From Cannabis sativa (lineage: Eukaryota > Streptophyta > Magnoliopsida > Rosales > Cannabaceae): 64,000 nt of DNA. Positions 23,104 through 35,105 of the stretch are shown here, one piece after another. Location: assembly GCF_029168945.1 (NCBI RefSeq), contig NC_083602.1, positions 88,856,027 to 88,920,026 of the forward strand, given 5' to 3'. The translations under genes were made by a program, and so were the position numbers. The notes beneath the pieces are model-generated. The model saw nothing but the letters and a program-made list of their open reading frames with translations. It had not been told where the DNA came from and did not search any database. Every line of letters begins with the position of its first letter. Within the stretch, counting starts at the first letter, position 1.

Positions 23104-24603
23104 TAAATATATATATTTATATATATATATTTTACTTAACCCACATGTTAATTTCAACTAGTAGTACCAAAGAAATCTACTCTTATTACAACACTAATAT
23201 ATTTGTATATATATATTGATTATTTATGCATTATTGTTTACATTACATGCAAAACCCTCTTCCAAAAACAGCATATAATCATCTCTCCTTTTTAAGATTA
23301 TCTGATTTTTCTTTTTAATGTCGGATATTATAACCAAACAGTTCCTTAACATCTACTCCATCAAGATTCAAATACCAACTTTCCATATTTTAAGTCTTCT
23401 ATTCTATCCCTTCCTAATTTTTATTATTATTATTATTATTATTTTCTATCTTTTTGTAGCAACCAATGGAAAATTATTTTGAAAATTGCAACATGATTTT
23501 AAACAAACAACCATGTCGACAAATGCTACAGAATAATAGTCTATGGTTCATAGACGAGGATAGAAAAATATAATAAATATTTATATATAATATATTATAG
23601 GGAAAAGTTTTTTTGTTGTAATTAATTAATAAATAAATAATTGAGAAGAAAAAGCCAAAGATTGCACTGGCTTTTAAGGTTTCATGCCCTTTATCTTGTA
23701 TAGCCTTTTACAATATTTATATAACATTACTTTAAGAACAAATTAGGTGACTTTCTCTTTTATTATAATTATTTTTTTAAAAAAAATATTTTTTTTGCTT
23801 GAAAAATATTTAAATATTGATTTGCATAGCTGTACTGTTTTTTGTTTGAGATGTGAATCACTGAATAATCCAACCCACCAAAATTATCAACCTAAATATT
23901 CACATCCACAACAATATAATTATTAAATATAAATATAAATATATATATATATTAAAAAATGAAATTTTGTTCTGGAACACTCTAATGTATATAATATATA
24001 TTTTTCTAAAACCAATCAATTGTTATAATAATAATATTAATTAATCAAAACAGAAACGTTGATATATTAAAGAAATGTATAAGTAATTAATCTTTGATTA
24101 TATTCTGATTCAGCTCTGACTAGTTGCCGTATTTATTATTATTATTAGTTTATTTAATTTATTAATATAAGTTTTAGCATCGAATTTTTATGCTCTTTTA
24201 ATTTAATTTTTTGTTCTGTAAAATTAATAATTGCAACAACAGGAGATTATTCTATAAAATCCAGTGCAATGTTATAGGGTGGCCATAATCGATGAGAGTT
24301 AAATTAATTGTTTATATATTTAAATAATATTATTGGATTTCTGAATTAATCATCAACATTGTCCAAGTGGTAATCAAATATAGATAATTAATTATACCTT
24401 TGATTCATAATATAATTATTAATTGGTGCATTAGCCTCGTACATTCCCAGGACTGTCCACTAATCTCCAAGTGGATCTTGATATTTATATTTATAAATAT
24501 ATATAATTAAAGTTTTGAAAAGAATACCAAAATTATAACAATAATAATAATAATAAAAAACTTTGCCCTTATGTTGTCTCTTAAAAAAAATTTAATAGAT
24601 TAA
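23104..24603. other. AT-rich intergenic DNA, no gene seen
   Basis: About 1.5 kb of AT-rich sequence with a short ATT microsatellite near 23421-23441. No ORF or recognisable element was found. Confidence 0.45.
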
Positions 24604-24612
24604 TATTAGATT

Positions 24613-25204
24613 GAGCAATTTGCGGCGAAACCCCCTTATGTTTTGATTTTTATACACTTAACCCCCTTATCTTTATTTTTGGTGGCAAAATTCCCTTATG
24701 TTTTAATTTTTATACACTTAACCCCCTTATCTTTTTTTTTGTGGCAAAACCCCCTTATGTTTTAATTTTTTACACTTAACCCCTCTATCTTTTGTTTTGG
24801 TGGCAAAACCTTTCAGTTTACTTTTCTTTGCAAATTTAAAGTTTTAGTTAAATATTACCGTTAAATACTAACTGGATTACTACTGTATCGACTTCGAGGT
24901 TTTACCGTTACATATACAAAGGTGTATACAGTGGTCATCCAGTTGATATTTAACGGTAATATTTAACTGGCGTGTCAAATTTGCAAAGAAAAATAAACAT
25001 AAGGGGGTTTTGCCACCGAAAAAAAGATAACGGGGTTAAGTGTATAAAAATTAAAACATAAGGGGGTTTTGCCACAAAAAAAAAAGATAAGGGGGTTAAG
25101 TGTATAAAAATTAAAACATAAAGGGGTTTTGCCACCAAAAATAAAGATAAGGGGGTTAAGTGTATAAAAATCAAAACATAAGGGGGTTTCGCCGCAAATT
25201 GCTC
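24613..25204. mobile_element. Foldback MULE-type element, 592 bp, near-perfect long arms
   Basis: Ends GAGCAATTTGCGGCGAAACC and the exact inverse lie inside a 9-bp TSD TATTAGATT (24604-24612, 25205-25213). The two arms of about 250 bp are inverted copies of each other, and each is itself a tandem array of about 57-bp units ('cccccttatgtttt', 'tacacttaaccccctta'). The 80-bp loop contains 'accgttaaata'. A transcript would form a long hairpin. The minus ORF is a repeat artefact. Confidence 0.95.
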
Positions 25205-25213
25205 TATTAGATT

Positions 25214-25840
25214 TGATATTGTTTTTGAGTCTTTTACTTTTTTATTTTTTTTGTCCCCAATATAATTTTATTTATATTTTAATATGTGGTATTCCGTCGA
25301 CGTATTACTTTTATTATATTATTAATTATTTTGCTTATTTATAATAAGAAATATTTGTAACCATGTGCTTAATATTTAAGGATTTTATTATACCCATTTT
25401 GGCCTTGAGTTTTTTAAATAATTACATTTTATACCCTAGTGGATAAGCTTTTGAAGTCAGCTTTTGTTTTTGTTGTCTTTAGAAAAAGATTTAATAATTG
25501 TATAGTGAAAGATATAGTTATTGTTTTGATTTGAAAGAAGAAAAATCGATAATTATGTTATTTTTTGTAAAAAATTTATGCACTGGTTTTATTTTTTTTT
25601 TTTTTGAGATATAATTTTTTTAATTTTATTGCTTACAATTTAAATGGTATTATCGAGACTTTTTGAATACAAAATAATATTATTTGTTATCTGTTTTTAT
25701 TTATATAATTATGCTTTCTTTTCAACTAAAAAAAATAATCTTTTCAATGGAAATGGTAATGAAAAGGGCCCTTAGGTTTAAGGGTTTTGATGTTTACTTC
25801 TGTGGTCTGTGTGTAAATGTGATTCATGTGAATTGCTTTC

Positions 25841-25891
<51 letters not shown>

Positions 25892-26045
25892 GTTATTATT
25901 ATTATTATTATTTTTTAATTAAAAATGAAAAAAAGGGTCCCCTGCTGAATAGTGAATTATAGGATTCACAAACTCTAAAAATTGTGACACAAAAAAGGAA
26001 AAGAAGAAAAAGGAAAAGATGAAGTCATATATATATATAAATATA
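25214..26045. other. AT-rich spacer with an ATT microsatellite
   Basis: An (ATT)n tract of about 70 bp lies at 25841-25911 and drives a spurious Tyr-rich ORF (25684-25962). Nothing else was recognised. Confidence 0.6.
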
Positions 26046-26857
26046 CTAGGTGATTGTTACGTGCCAAGCCACGTAGTGTTAGTTTTATTTAATATTTTAG
26101 TTTTTTATTTGAATTAATAATTAAAATAGTATAATTATTTGAACGATTTGTTTTATAAAAATAAAATATGTGTCAGTATATTTAGTAAGTAAAATATAGT
26201 TGTGTTATAATAATGTATGTTATTAATAGTAAAATATACATTAATCTTCTAATTGAAAAAACTTCTATTATCTCATTTCATATCTAATAATAGCTACACA
26301 ACTATATATTTATAGACTTTCACATTCTTTGCAAATTACTAATAAGCACCAATAATATTTTCATATTCTAATATTTTTTAACCTTCTCCTCTTAGTGGTA
26401 AAATTAAAAATAAAACTAAAAATAAGCACAAACATATAAGGTACATACTAATTACAGCCCATTTTATTTTTTTTTTTTATTATTTTTTTAAGCCCAAGCC
26501 CAAAAATCTCTAAGCCAACACAATTAATCTTCTTTTATATTATCTTTTCTAAATATTTTATCTATATTTTTCTTTTTTAAAAAAATTATTAATATTCTCC
26601 CAAGATAGGTTTGTTAGAGAGATATGTGGCTAAAATGATTTTTTTAATTTAAAAAGAGATTATTAATATTTAAAAGATTGTTTATTTAAAAGATTGTTTA
26701 ATTTTTTGGGTTAAATTATTGGGTTTATTTTTTAACGGGAGATCAAACCTAATCGTTAAATTTAACAGAATATTCTTTTATTTTTAAGTATATTCTGTTA
26801 AACCAAGAATGTTAAACCAAGAAATGCCGTTAGATAGGCACTTTTAATATATAAAGA
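26046..26857 (-). mobile_element. Non-autonomous Helitron, 812 bp
   Basis: On minus the element starts TCTTTATATATTAAAAGTGCC and ends with a hairpin (ACGTG..CACGT), then about ten bases and CTAG. It sits between A and T, as expected for Helitron insertion, with no TSD. It lacks a Rep/helicase gene, so it would need an autonomous helper. Confidence 0.85.
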
Positions 26858-28554
26858 TATGATATACCATAAAATAAAATGATAAATAATGATCAACTTG
26901 TAAAAGAATATGAAAATATCTATATTTAAAAAATATCAAAAAAAATCACATATACATTAGCATATTTAATTAAATATAATTATTATTAGTGTTATTAAAT
27001 TCCCATGGCAGAGAACTTTTTTTCCAAAATATATAAATAAATATTGTTCTTTTATTTTTGGTACTAAGAGGAATTATATTCTAATTTTTTTTTATAAGAA
27101 TTGTGTATAATATTGTTATATAATAGACATCTTTTTTAAAAAATTTAAATAATTTTAAATATAAAAATAAAGTTTAAATAAAATAGTAAGTTGCTTATGT
27201 ATTATATTTTCAAAAATTTTAATTATTCAGAATTTTTTAAAAATCTAACAGTATGTGTTTACGAAAAAAAATTAACATACACATCAAGCAATTCTAAGAT
27301 TTTTCCTATAAATATTTACTTAAGTGGCGTTTTGTAACACTTTTTTAATCAGTTTTTTATTTTTAAAAGTAGAAAAGTAAAAATATTTTTCAAAAACATG
27401 TTCTATAAAACTATTTTTACTTTTTAATTTTATAATTAGAAATCAAAATTTTAAAAACAAAAAAAAATCACTTTCAATATTTTTTTAAATAGTTTTTTTT
27501 TCTTAATTAATCTTTTAGATTACGACTAGATCCAGACCCAAATCCCCTCCCTACGGCCCTGGCGCTAAACCCGACTTTTGACTTGAACCCGAATCCGACC
27601 CCGAACCTAGACCCGACTTAAATAAAATCAAAAAATAAAAATAAAAATGAATTTTACAGAACACACACTACAAGAAATCCCCTCATTAGCGGCGGGGATA
27701 CTAGCGGCGGAGCTCCTCCGCCGCTAATAATGGGGGTATTAGCGGCGGAGGCCCTCTGTGGCCGCTATTGGTGGTCTGATTTATTTTTTTTTAAAAAAAA
27801 ATTAATAGCGGCGGGGCCTCCGCCGCTAATGCCCGCCGCTAATAGTAATAGCGGCGGGGTCCGCCGCTAATACCCCGCCGCTAATGAGTGGGCGGGAAAA
27901 TTCCCGCCCGTTAGGTTTGAATGTATTAGCGGCGGACCCCGCCGCTAATAGTTTTTTTTAAAAAAAAAAATTAAAAATTAAATAATTACTATTAGCGGCG
28001 GGGTCCGCCGCTAATGCCCCGCCGCTAATAGCCCTATATAAACCCCTTCAGCCCCAACTTTCCCATTTTTCCTCTCTTCTTAAAAAATTCTAACCCTAAA
28101 TCCCCATTTCCCCCACTCCGAACTCAGCCTCCTTAAACGCCCAGCCCACTCCGATCACCCATCAGCCTCCCCAACCGCCTCCGCCTCGCCCGACTGCTCC
28201 GCCTCCGCCTCGCCCACCGTCTCCGCCTCCAACACAGGTATTAATCTAAACTTTCCATTTTTTTTTGTGTTTGAAATTTTTTTTTTATGTTTGTGATTTA
28301 TTTTCATTTAAACTGAGAAATGTGTAAGTTATATATATATTGTTTATTGTGGTATGTATAATCAGTGTATATATGTATATTTAGATTGATTTTTTTTTTT
28401 TTGTTTTGTGTTAGAACAGTATATATATGGTTGATTTTAGTATATATATATTATAATGTGTATTTATAGATATATATTTTATTCGAGTATATATACATAT
28501 TATTTTGTGTATATATATAAATTTTAGGAATTATATAATATAATTTTTGTATGT

Positions 28555-28790
28555 ATATATTTGATATGAGTATTTATTAATTTATTTGTGTATATATGTT
28601 AACTGTTTACATATATATATTTGATTTGAGTATTTATTGATTTATTTGGGTATATATGTTCACTGTGTATATATATATTTGATTTAGGTATTTATTGTTT
28701 TATTTGGGTGTTTTTAGTTCACTGTATATATACATATATATATAATTTCGATATTTATTATTTTATTTTGGTTTATATATAACTGTTCAT
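28555..28790 (+). repeat. Tandem repeat of about 62 bp x 3-4 inside the CACTA element
   Basis: Units share 'atttgatttgagtatttatt', 'atttgggtatatatgtt' and 'cactgtgtatatata' in order. It lies in the intron-like AT-rich interior. Confidence 0.7.
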
Positions 28791-29829
28791 ATATATATAG
28801 TGTATATTATAAATATAATAATGTTATTTGGTTATATTTTTAAAGTATAGTGTATTGTTTGTATATTATATATAAAATAATGTTATTTTTGTTTATATAA
28901 GTGTATATTATATATATATTATTTTGGTAATGTTATATATGCTAAAAGATTATATTTTGTTTGATTTATATAAATATATGTTGTTTTATATTATAATTTT
29001 TATTTGATGTAATTAATTTTGTTAGGTATGTAAAATATGTAATGTTATCATAGTATAGTGAGAATAGTGAAAAAATTATTAAATATAATTTTAGGTTATT
29101 TTTTAAATAAAGGAAAATAAAAATAATATAAAAAACAAAAAAGTATAATATAACATAATAATTTAAATATTAAAAATTAAAAAGTTAAATAAAATGAATT
29201 TTTTAATTTTAATATAAATTGTAATTAAATTAGTAAACTTTTATTTTTTTTTTAAAAAAAAAACTTGTTAATAGAATTTTATGTTGTGATAATTTTATTA
29301 TTATAAAAAATTGAGATTAATAATAGAATTAAAAAATTATAATTTAGTATAAATTTATTTTATAAAAATAAATTTTTAATTTTATAAATTAAATAAAAAG
29401 AAATAAACTTTGAATTTTATAAAATAAATAAAAAATTAATTTAAATTATAATAAATTATATAAATTTTTAAATAATATATTTTTTTAAAATAAATAATTC
29501 GTAAAAAGAAATTATTTATTTTTTTAATTTAAAGTAATTGGTAATTAAATGAATAAATTTTTTTCAAAGTTTATTAGAATTAAATTGTTAATATTATTAT
29601 CTTACTTAAAAGTTGAAATACATGTAATCTAAAAAATGTTCATATAACTAGAAATGAATAAAGTTATTTGTAATTAAATGAATAAAGTTTTTTAAATAAA
29701 TTAGTTTAAACTATAATAAGTTATTACTTTTTTTTTTTATATATAAATTAATAAATAACATAAAAATTAAAATATTTTTAAAGAGTAGTTCATTTTTTTA
29801 ATTTAAGTTGTAAATATTAATGAATAAAA

Positions 29830-30008
29830 TTTTTATTTAAATGTGTAATTCATAAAATATATAAATCATAAAAAATTCATAAAATTTTATTAATGTGTAA
29901 TTCATAAAATATGTAATTCATAAAATATTCATAAAACTTTTATTTAAATGTGTAAATCATAAAATATTCATAAAATTTTTATTTAAATGTGTAATTCATA
30001 AAATATTT
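29830..30008 (+). repeat. Tandem AT-rich repeat, about 40 bp x 4, inside the CACTA element
   Basis: Units share 'atttaaatgtgtaattcat' and 'aaaatattcataaaa'. They lie directly upstream of the 3' splice-like site at 30034. Confidence 0.65.
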
Positions 30009-31078
30009 CGTAACACTTTACAAATTTTTTGCAGCAGCAACAACCCCAATCTTTTCCTCAGCAATTTCCTCAGCAGCAACAACAGTCTGCTCCGCCAATG
30101 GGAAATCAGTTCTTATACCGAACACCGTCAGAGTCTCCTCCGCTCGGCTCAAACTTTGCTGATTTTGGATTATTTGGGAGTTCATCGCAGGAGAACTAAT
30201 TTTTTTCAACTCCCATTTTCAACCAAGCTGAGCTCGGTAATTTAACGCTGGGTTTATCATCAGACCAAGCGTATGTGCCTTCTCCGCCACGGGCTTCGGG
30301 GACTCGTACCGAAAATAATCCAGATCAAGACTTCATAATTAGAGACTTGAATGAAGATGTTAATGAATAATTTATTTATGTTTTGTAATAATTTAGTTTA
30401 ATTTTGAGGCAATATTTTATTAGGATTATTATGTTAAAGTTAATTACTTTGGAGACAATTTTAAATTATTAATAAATTTTATTAAATTATTTTAATTATA
30501 TTAATTAGATTTATTTTTTCAGTATTCGTATATTAATTAATTATTTATTTATATATAAGATTAATATATATTTATTATTATTTATTATTTATTATTTATA
30601 AATATTTATTATTTTTTTTTTTATTTTAATGGGTATTAGCGGCGGGGCAATAGCGGCAGGACCCCGCCGCTATTGCCCTGTGTCAGTCTCGAAACACGAA
30701 ACTGACACAGGGCAATAGCGGCGGGGTCCCGCCGCTATTGCTCCGCCGCTACTAATAGTATTAGCGGCGGACTCTGTTTTTGGCCGCTAATACTAGTAAT
30801 AGCGGCCAAGCAATAGCGGCGGACCAATAGCGGCCGAGGTCCGCCGCTATTGCCCTTTAGCGGCCAGATTAGGGACCAATAGCGGCCGAGGGGCCCGCCG
30901 CTATTGGTCCTTAATGTTGTAGTGACACTTTTGTTTTCTGTTTTTAAAATTGAACAACAAAAGTGGTTATAAAACGCATTTTTGTTTTTAAAAAATAAAT
31001 TTTTTAAAAACAAAAATTTTACTTTCATTTTGTGATTAAAATATTAAAAAACAAAAGTGTTACCAAACGGCACCTTAA

Positions 31079-32080
31079 TAAACAAACACTTGTTACCAAA
31101 ATACTCCTACTATTAATTTTGCACTCTTTCTGTAACGTTTTCACTTTAATTTTATTCTTTGTCTCTCCATCAGACGAAAATTAAACCTCGTCGAGTCGAG
31201 AGAACTCCGCCTCGACTATGTCCATTTCAAGTTATATTTGAAAAAATATATATATCAAAATATAATTCTTCCTAAAATAAAATCATTCTCTATAGATATT
31301 TTAGCTGGAATAAGATAAAACAATAATTTATTTTGATCTTGAGTAGTACTGTTTTATTTTTAAATTCTAGTGAATAGTGACCCCAAATAATGTTTTGTTG
31401 TCTTAATTTGAACAAAAAAAAATTCACTTCATTATCATGATTTTGACAGAAATTGTATGTAACCTTCTGTGACTATGGCCATGGGTATGGGTACTGATGG
31501 TTAGTTTGGATGTTTATTAATCAAATCAAATAATTTTTTAAAATTATTTAGTTGGTATATAAAATTATTTGATTCATTCATAGAAAACAACTAAACTAAA
31601 TAATTTGGTTTTGATAGGGTTTTATAAGATTTAATTATAATCCAATAAACTATCATAACATTTATTTTTAGTTGTTATATTATTATTGAACAAATTAGTT
31701 GTTATATATATTTAAATTAACTTCAATATTTGATGATTATTACGTCAATTGATTTCTTAAAAGAAAAAATATTATATATGAAAGTGAAGAGTTGTTTAAT
31801 CAAAATTCACTGAATAAACTTAGTCCTAATTCGATTCCAAATTTTATATTAAGGACAAACAAAAATTGCTTCCAAAAGTAAGTTGTAAATAAATAATTAA
31901 GTTATACAATTATTAATTGGTCCACATTATTAATTTATGTATTATTATCATTAAACTTAAGTATTTATTTACAAGGTAAACTTATATATTTATACCCTAA
32001 ATTATTTTTTAAATAAATATATTAAAAATTTAAAATAAAATATAATTAATAGTGTAATATATTATTTAAAAAAAATATGA
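31079..32080. other. AT-rich intergenic DNA, no gene seen
   Basis: No ORF or clear terminal repeats. 31500-31630 has an inverted 'aaatcaaataatttt/aaaattatttgatt' pair that may be another MITE, without a firm boundary. Confidence 0.4.
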
Positions 32081-32087
32081 AAAACAA

Positions 32088-32131
32088 GATTAGTTCAATT
32101 GGTCAGAGCAACATCTTGTCAAGGCGGAAGT
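32088..32131 (+). pseudogene. Plastid-type tRNA-Asp(GUC) remnant
   Basis: TAGTTCAATTGGTCAGAGCA followed by TTGTCAAGGCGGAAG matches the D-arm and anticodon arm of the chloroplast-type tRNA-Asp(GUC), with the GTC anticodon in place. The acceptor stem and T-arm are gone. It is not functional. It may come from organelle DNA inserted in the nucleus, directly or through the mitochondrial genome. Confidence 0.7.
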
Positions 32132-32873
32132 TTCAATCTAAAATATTTAAATTATTTTATTTTATAAAGTTTATAATTTTTTTTGGAGTATATATTATTT
32201 TATTTATTTGAAGAGGAGTGAGTACTAATCCTTTAAAATATGGAAATATATTACAGGTGTAATATAATAAGTCTAACCTAACCTTAAAAAACATTAATAA
32301 TAAATTAAACAAAAACAGTTTACATATTAGATAATTAAAAGTGAGGTGTGGGTTTGTGTTTACTATATTAGTTTAATTAAAATATAATTAATCTAATTTG
32401 CCAAAGCTTAATTCTCCACGCAATGCACATTTTCGTAAAATCAAAGCAAGATCTACAATTTTATTTCTTTTCTTTTTTGAGTTGTTCTATGTTCTATTTT
32501 TAAATTAACAATTATTAAAATAAACAAAGAATAATAATACTTGTTTGCTTTTTCATGGTTTCAAACTAAACCCAATAATTGCACTTGGAAGAGTTGAGAA
32601 ACAAAAAAAATATTATAATATTTGGAGAGATGAAAATAGTTGTTTAAAATAATAATAATAAAAATAATATTTTATAATTAAGAAAAAAAAGAAGTAATTC
32701 AAATATTAAAAGATATAAGTAGTATTTAGTATTTTTTCTTACGTGTCAATATATTGATATTAGTATAATTAAATATCGAATCTAATATAATTTAATGTAA
32801 TAAATTTTAAAAAATATTGCTAACTAATTATAAAGTAACACGTCTAAACCACAACTAAAAAGTATTAGATCCC

Positions 32874-32914
<41 letters not shown>

Positions 32915-33967
32915 AGAATAAAATAATATTTGATATGAAAAAGTAGAAAGTTTGTTTGACTAAATAAATAATAAGAAAATGAATAAAAAGGGTGAGATGA
33001 GAGGGTGAGAGTGAAGAGAGATGAAAGGAGAAGGTGCGTCCACGTCTCCCTATGTTTAAACCTCGTACATCCTATGCTTGCCGACATCAACCTCCTTAAA
33101 AAGGAAACCCTAATTGTACTTCTTTTTACTTTTTTTTTAAGGAAAAAAAACAACAACAACAACAACAATTATTATTATTAATTAATCCGAAAATAAATAT
33201 GTGATATATATGAATGATTAATTTATTTACTTAAATTTAATTTTTAACGGTGATAATATTTATATTATATTTTTGTAATTTCAGTAAATATTTATGTGTT
33301 ATTTTTTATTAGTATATTTAAATAAATTTTTTTTAATAATTTGGAGATTAAAAATTGTCATTGTATAATGTGGTATGAATTTTGATTATAAAATTTAGTT
33401 GTATATATTTATATATTTATTAAGATGAATATAATTATATAATTTTAAAAATAAATGTGCATTTTTTTCATTAAAATTATTGTCAATTAAAATTTTTTTA
33501 TAATAATTTAGGAGTCAGTTGCAACTTTACAATGACATTTTTTTAAGAAATTGTGCAATTTCATTAATAGCAATCATTTAAAATAATAATCTGCAATTCA
33601 ATTGGGATATTTTTCCTCATAAGAAAAACGACTGAGATTTGAATCAGAAAAATGAGCTAACTAATTGGTGGCCTGATCCCAGATCATTTGACAAAAGAAA
33701 ATAAAATAAATTCAAATAAAAATATTACAATATCACAGTTAACTTTAAAAGTACCTATATATGATATTCGGGATGGGAGATAATATATAAATCCACATTA
33801 ATGGAGAAATGTCAAAGATACAAAACTAATATTTTTGTTGAATTTCTTAGAAATAAAAAGGTTGATTTTAGAGAGTTGAAATGATGAAATTTTGAACTCT
33901 TAATTAAACTCATCCTCCAATGCATCTCTCCAATGTGTTTAATAATTAGAAAAATACGTTTTTTATT
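32132..33967. other. AT-rich intergenic DNA, no gene seen
   Basis: An (ATA/ATT)n tract at 32874-32914 and an (AAC)n tract near 33150-33168 are present. A piece near 33225-33340 resembles the MITE at 51511-51858. 32990-33120 is less AT-rich, but no protein is recognisable. Confidence 0.45.
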
Positions 33968-34290
33968 ACTATAAAAACAGCTACTTTAGTGACAACTTTT
34001 TAGTTACAATATAAATTTTTGTAACTAAATGTGATTTTTAGTCATAATAAAAAATTACTTGTGACTAAAATATATTATTTAGATACCAGGTGTCACTATT
34101 TTAGTTTTAGTTACAACAAATATTGTGATTAAAAACATATTTAATCACAACAAATTGTAATTTTTGTGACTAATACATTTAGTCATGTTTTAGCCACAAT
34201 ATAAAAATAATAATTTATAATTAGTTACATTTTTTTTTTATTTTTAGTCACAATTTTTGTTGTAACTAAAAGTAAATTTTTTTTATATAG
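33968..34290. repeat. CACTA-like MITE, copy 2
   Basis: It begins ACTATAAAAACAGC and ends TATATAGT. The 'agtcacaa/ttgtgact' blocks match the copy at 2333-2660 in order and spacing. Confidence 0.65.
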
Positions 34291-35105
34291 TATAAGCCAA
34301 TTAAATATACATCACAATAGAAAATAAAAGTACAATTTGGTGGTTTTTTATTATATGTATGTGAGTGCAATGTAAGTGTGATATTTCATGCCATAACCAA
34401 AACTATGTTTAATCTTCTTCCCCTATATGTGTGTGTGATTCCAAATTATAAGAATGATGAAAGTATGCTTATTGACCACTTATATTCGAATGCAAATCTT
34501 GTGTGTGATCTTCTTCATCAATAGTAAATATTTTGATACAAACTTTTGTGTATATCAACTCATGAGAGAATTATTTTTAGATTTTTTGAACTAAAAAGTT
34601 AGCTGAAGGCTTGAAGCTATATGTTGGAGATGATCTTTAGAGCAAAGATTCCACACATTAATTTTAGCATATATTGCACTAAATTGATAACTTTTGGAGA
34701 GATGCCCTTAATACTACATTTAAAATAAATAAATAAAAATAGCATTGCACATATCTTAAAATTAGCTGTCAAGCACTACATAAGTAATATCTCCAATGTG
34801 AATTAAATTTGGTGCCAAGAGTATGTTATATTTGACCCAATATAATGCACTAAGTCATTTGTTTATTGAAAAAAAAAACCTCAATAAGTCATTTGTTTAT
34901 TGAAAATAGGGAATTTTTTACAATTTTTTTCTTATATCTTTTTATTATATTTTTATAAATTTAATTTTTTAAAAATTTAAAAATTATAAAAATATGATTT
35001 TTTTTATTAAAAAAAGTGTGAAAAATAACGAGAAATTAATATTGCAACAACTATAAATAAATAAAAAACAACGAGAAAATCAACCTCATGACAAACTAAG
35101 TAGAA

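Larger units (their letters stand above)
28100..30370 (+). pseudogene. CACTA-internal two-exon gene remnant, Pro/Gln-rich, unknown
   Basis: A Pro-rich open stretch (about 28130-28237) ends at a GT site after 'ccaacacag'. The next piece (30035-30370) follows a 'ttttttgcag' acceptor and reads QQQQPQSFPQQFPQQQQ, then GNQFLYRTPSESPPL and a tail ending in RDLNEDVNE. The two pieces join in one frame. An in-frame TAA at 30197-30199 and the lack of an upstream ATG mark it as broken. I do not recognise the family; it could be an accessory CACTA protein end or a captured gene fragment. Confidence 0.5.
27666..30924. mobile_element. CACTA (En/Spm-type) element, 3.26 kb, non-autonomous
   Basis: It begins CACTACAAGAAATCCCC and ends with the inverse TGTTGTAGTG, with a 3-bp TSD ACA (27663-27665, 30925-30927). 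Both ends carry many inverted and direct copies of TTAGCGGCGG/CCGCCGCTAA, the expected subterminal transposase-binding repeats. No TnpD-type transposase is present. The interior has a TATA-like box (about 28034), a Pro-rich exon and a Gln-rich exon (30035-30370) separated by about 1.8 kb of AT-rich intron-like DNA. Confidence 0.95.
27324..31074. mobile_element. TIR element (PIF/Harbinger- or hAT-like), split by a CACTA insertion
   Basis: The left end GTGGCGTTTTGTAACAC and the right end (inverse GGTGCCGTTTGGTAACAC) form TIRs, with TTAA on both sides (27320-27323, 31075-31078). Removing the CACTA insertion leaves about 490 bp with a small GC-rich core 'cccgaatccgaccccgaacc' at 27525-27615. That core recalls the minisatellite at 11705-12390. 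Confidence 0.7.

Noticed and set aside
25684..25962. 92-aa ORF with a Tyr run
   Set aside because: The Tyr run is the translated ATT microsatellite.
30018..30209. 63-aa minus ORF
   Set aside because: It is the antisense of the Gln-rich exon 30035-30370, which has the better sense frame and splice context.
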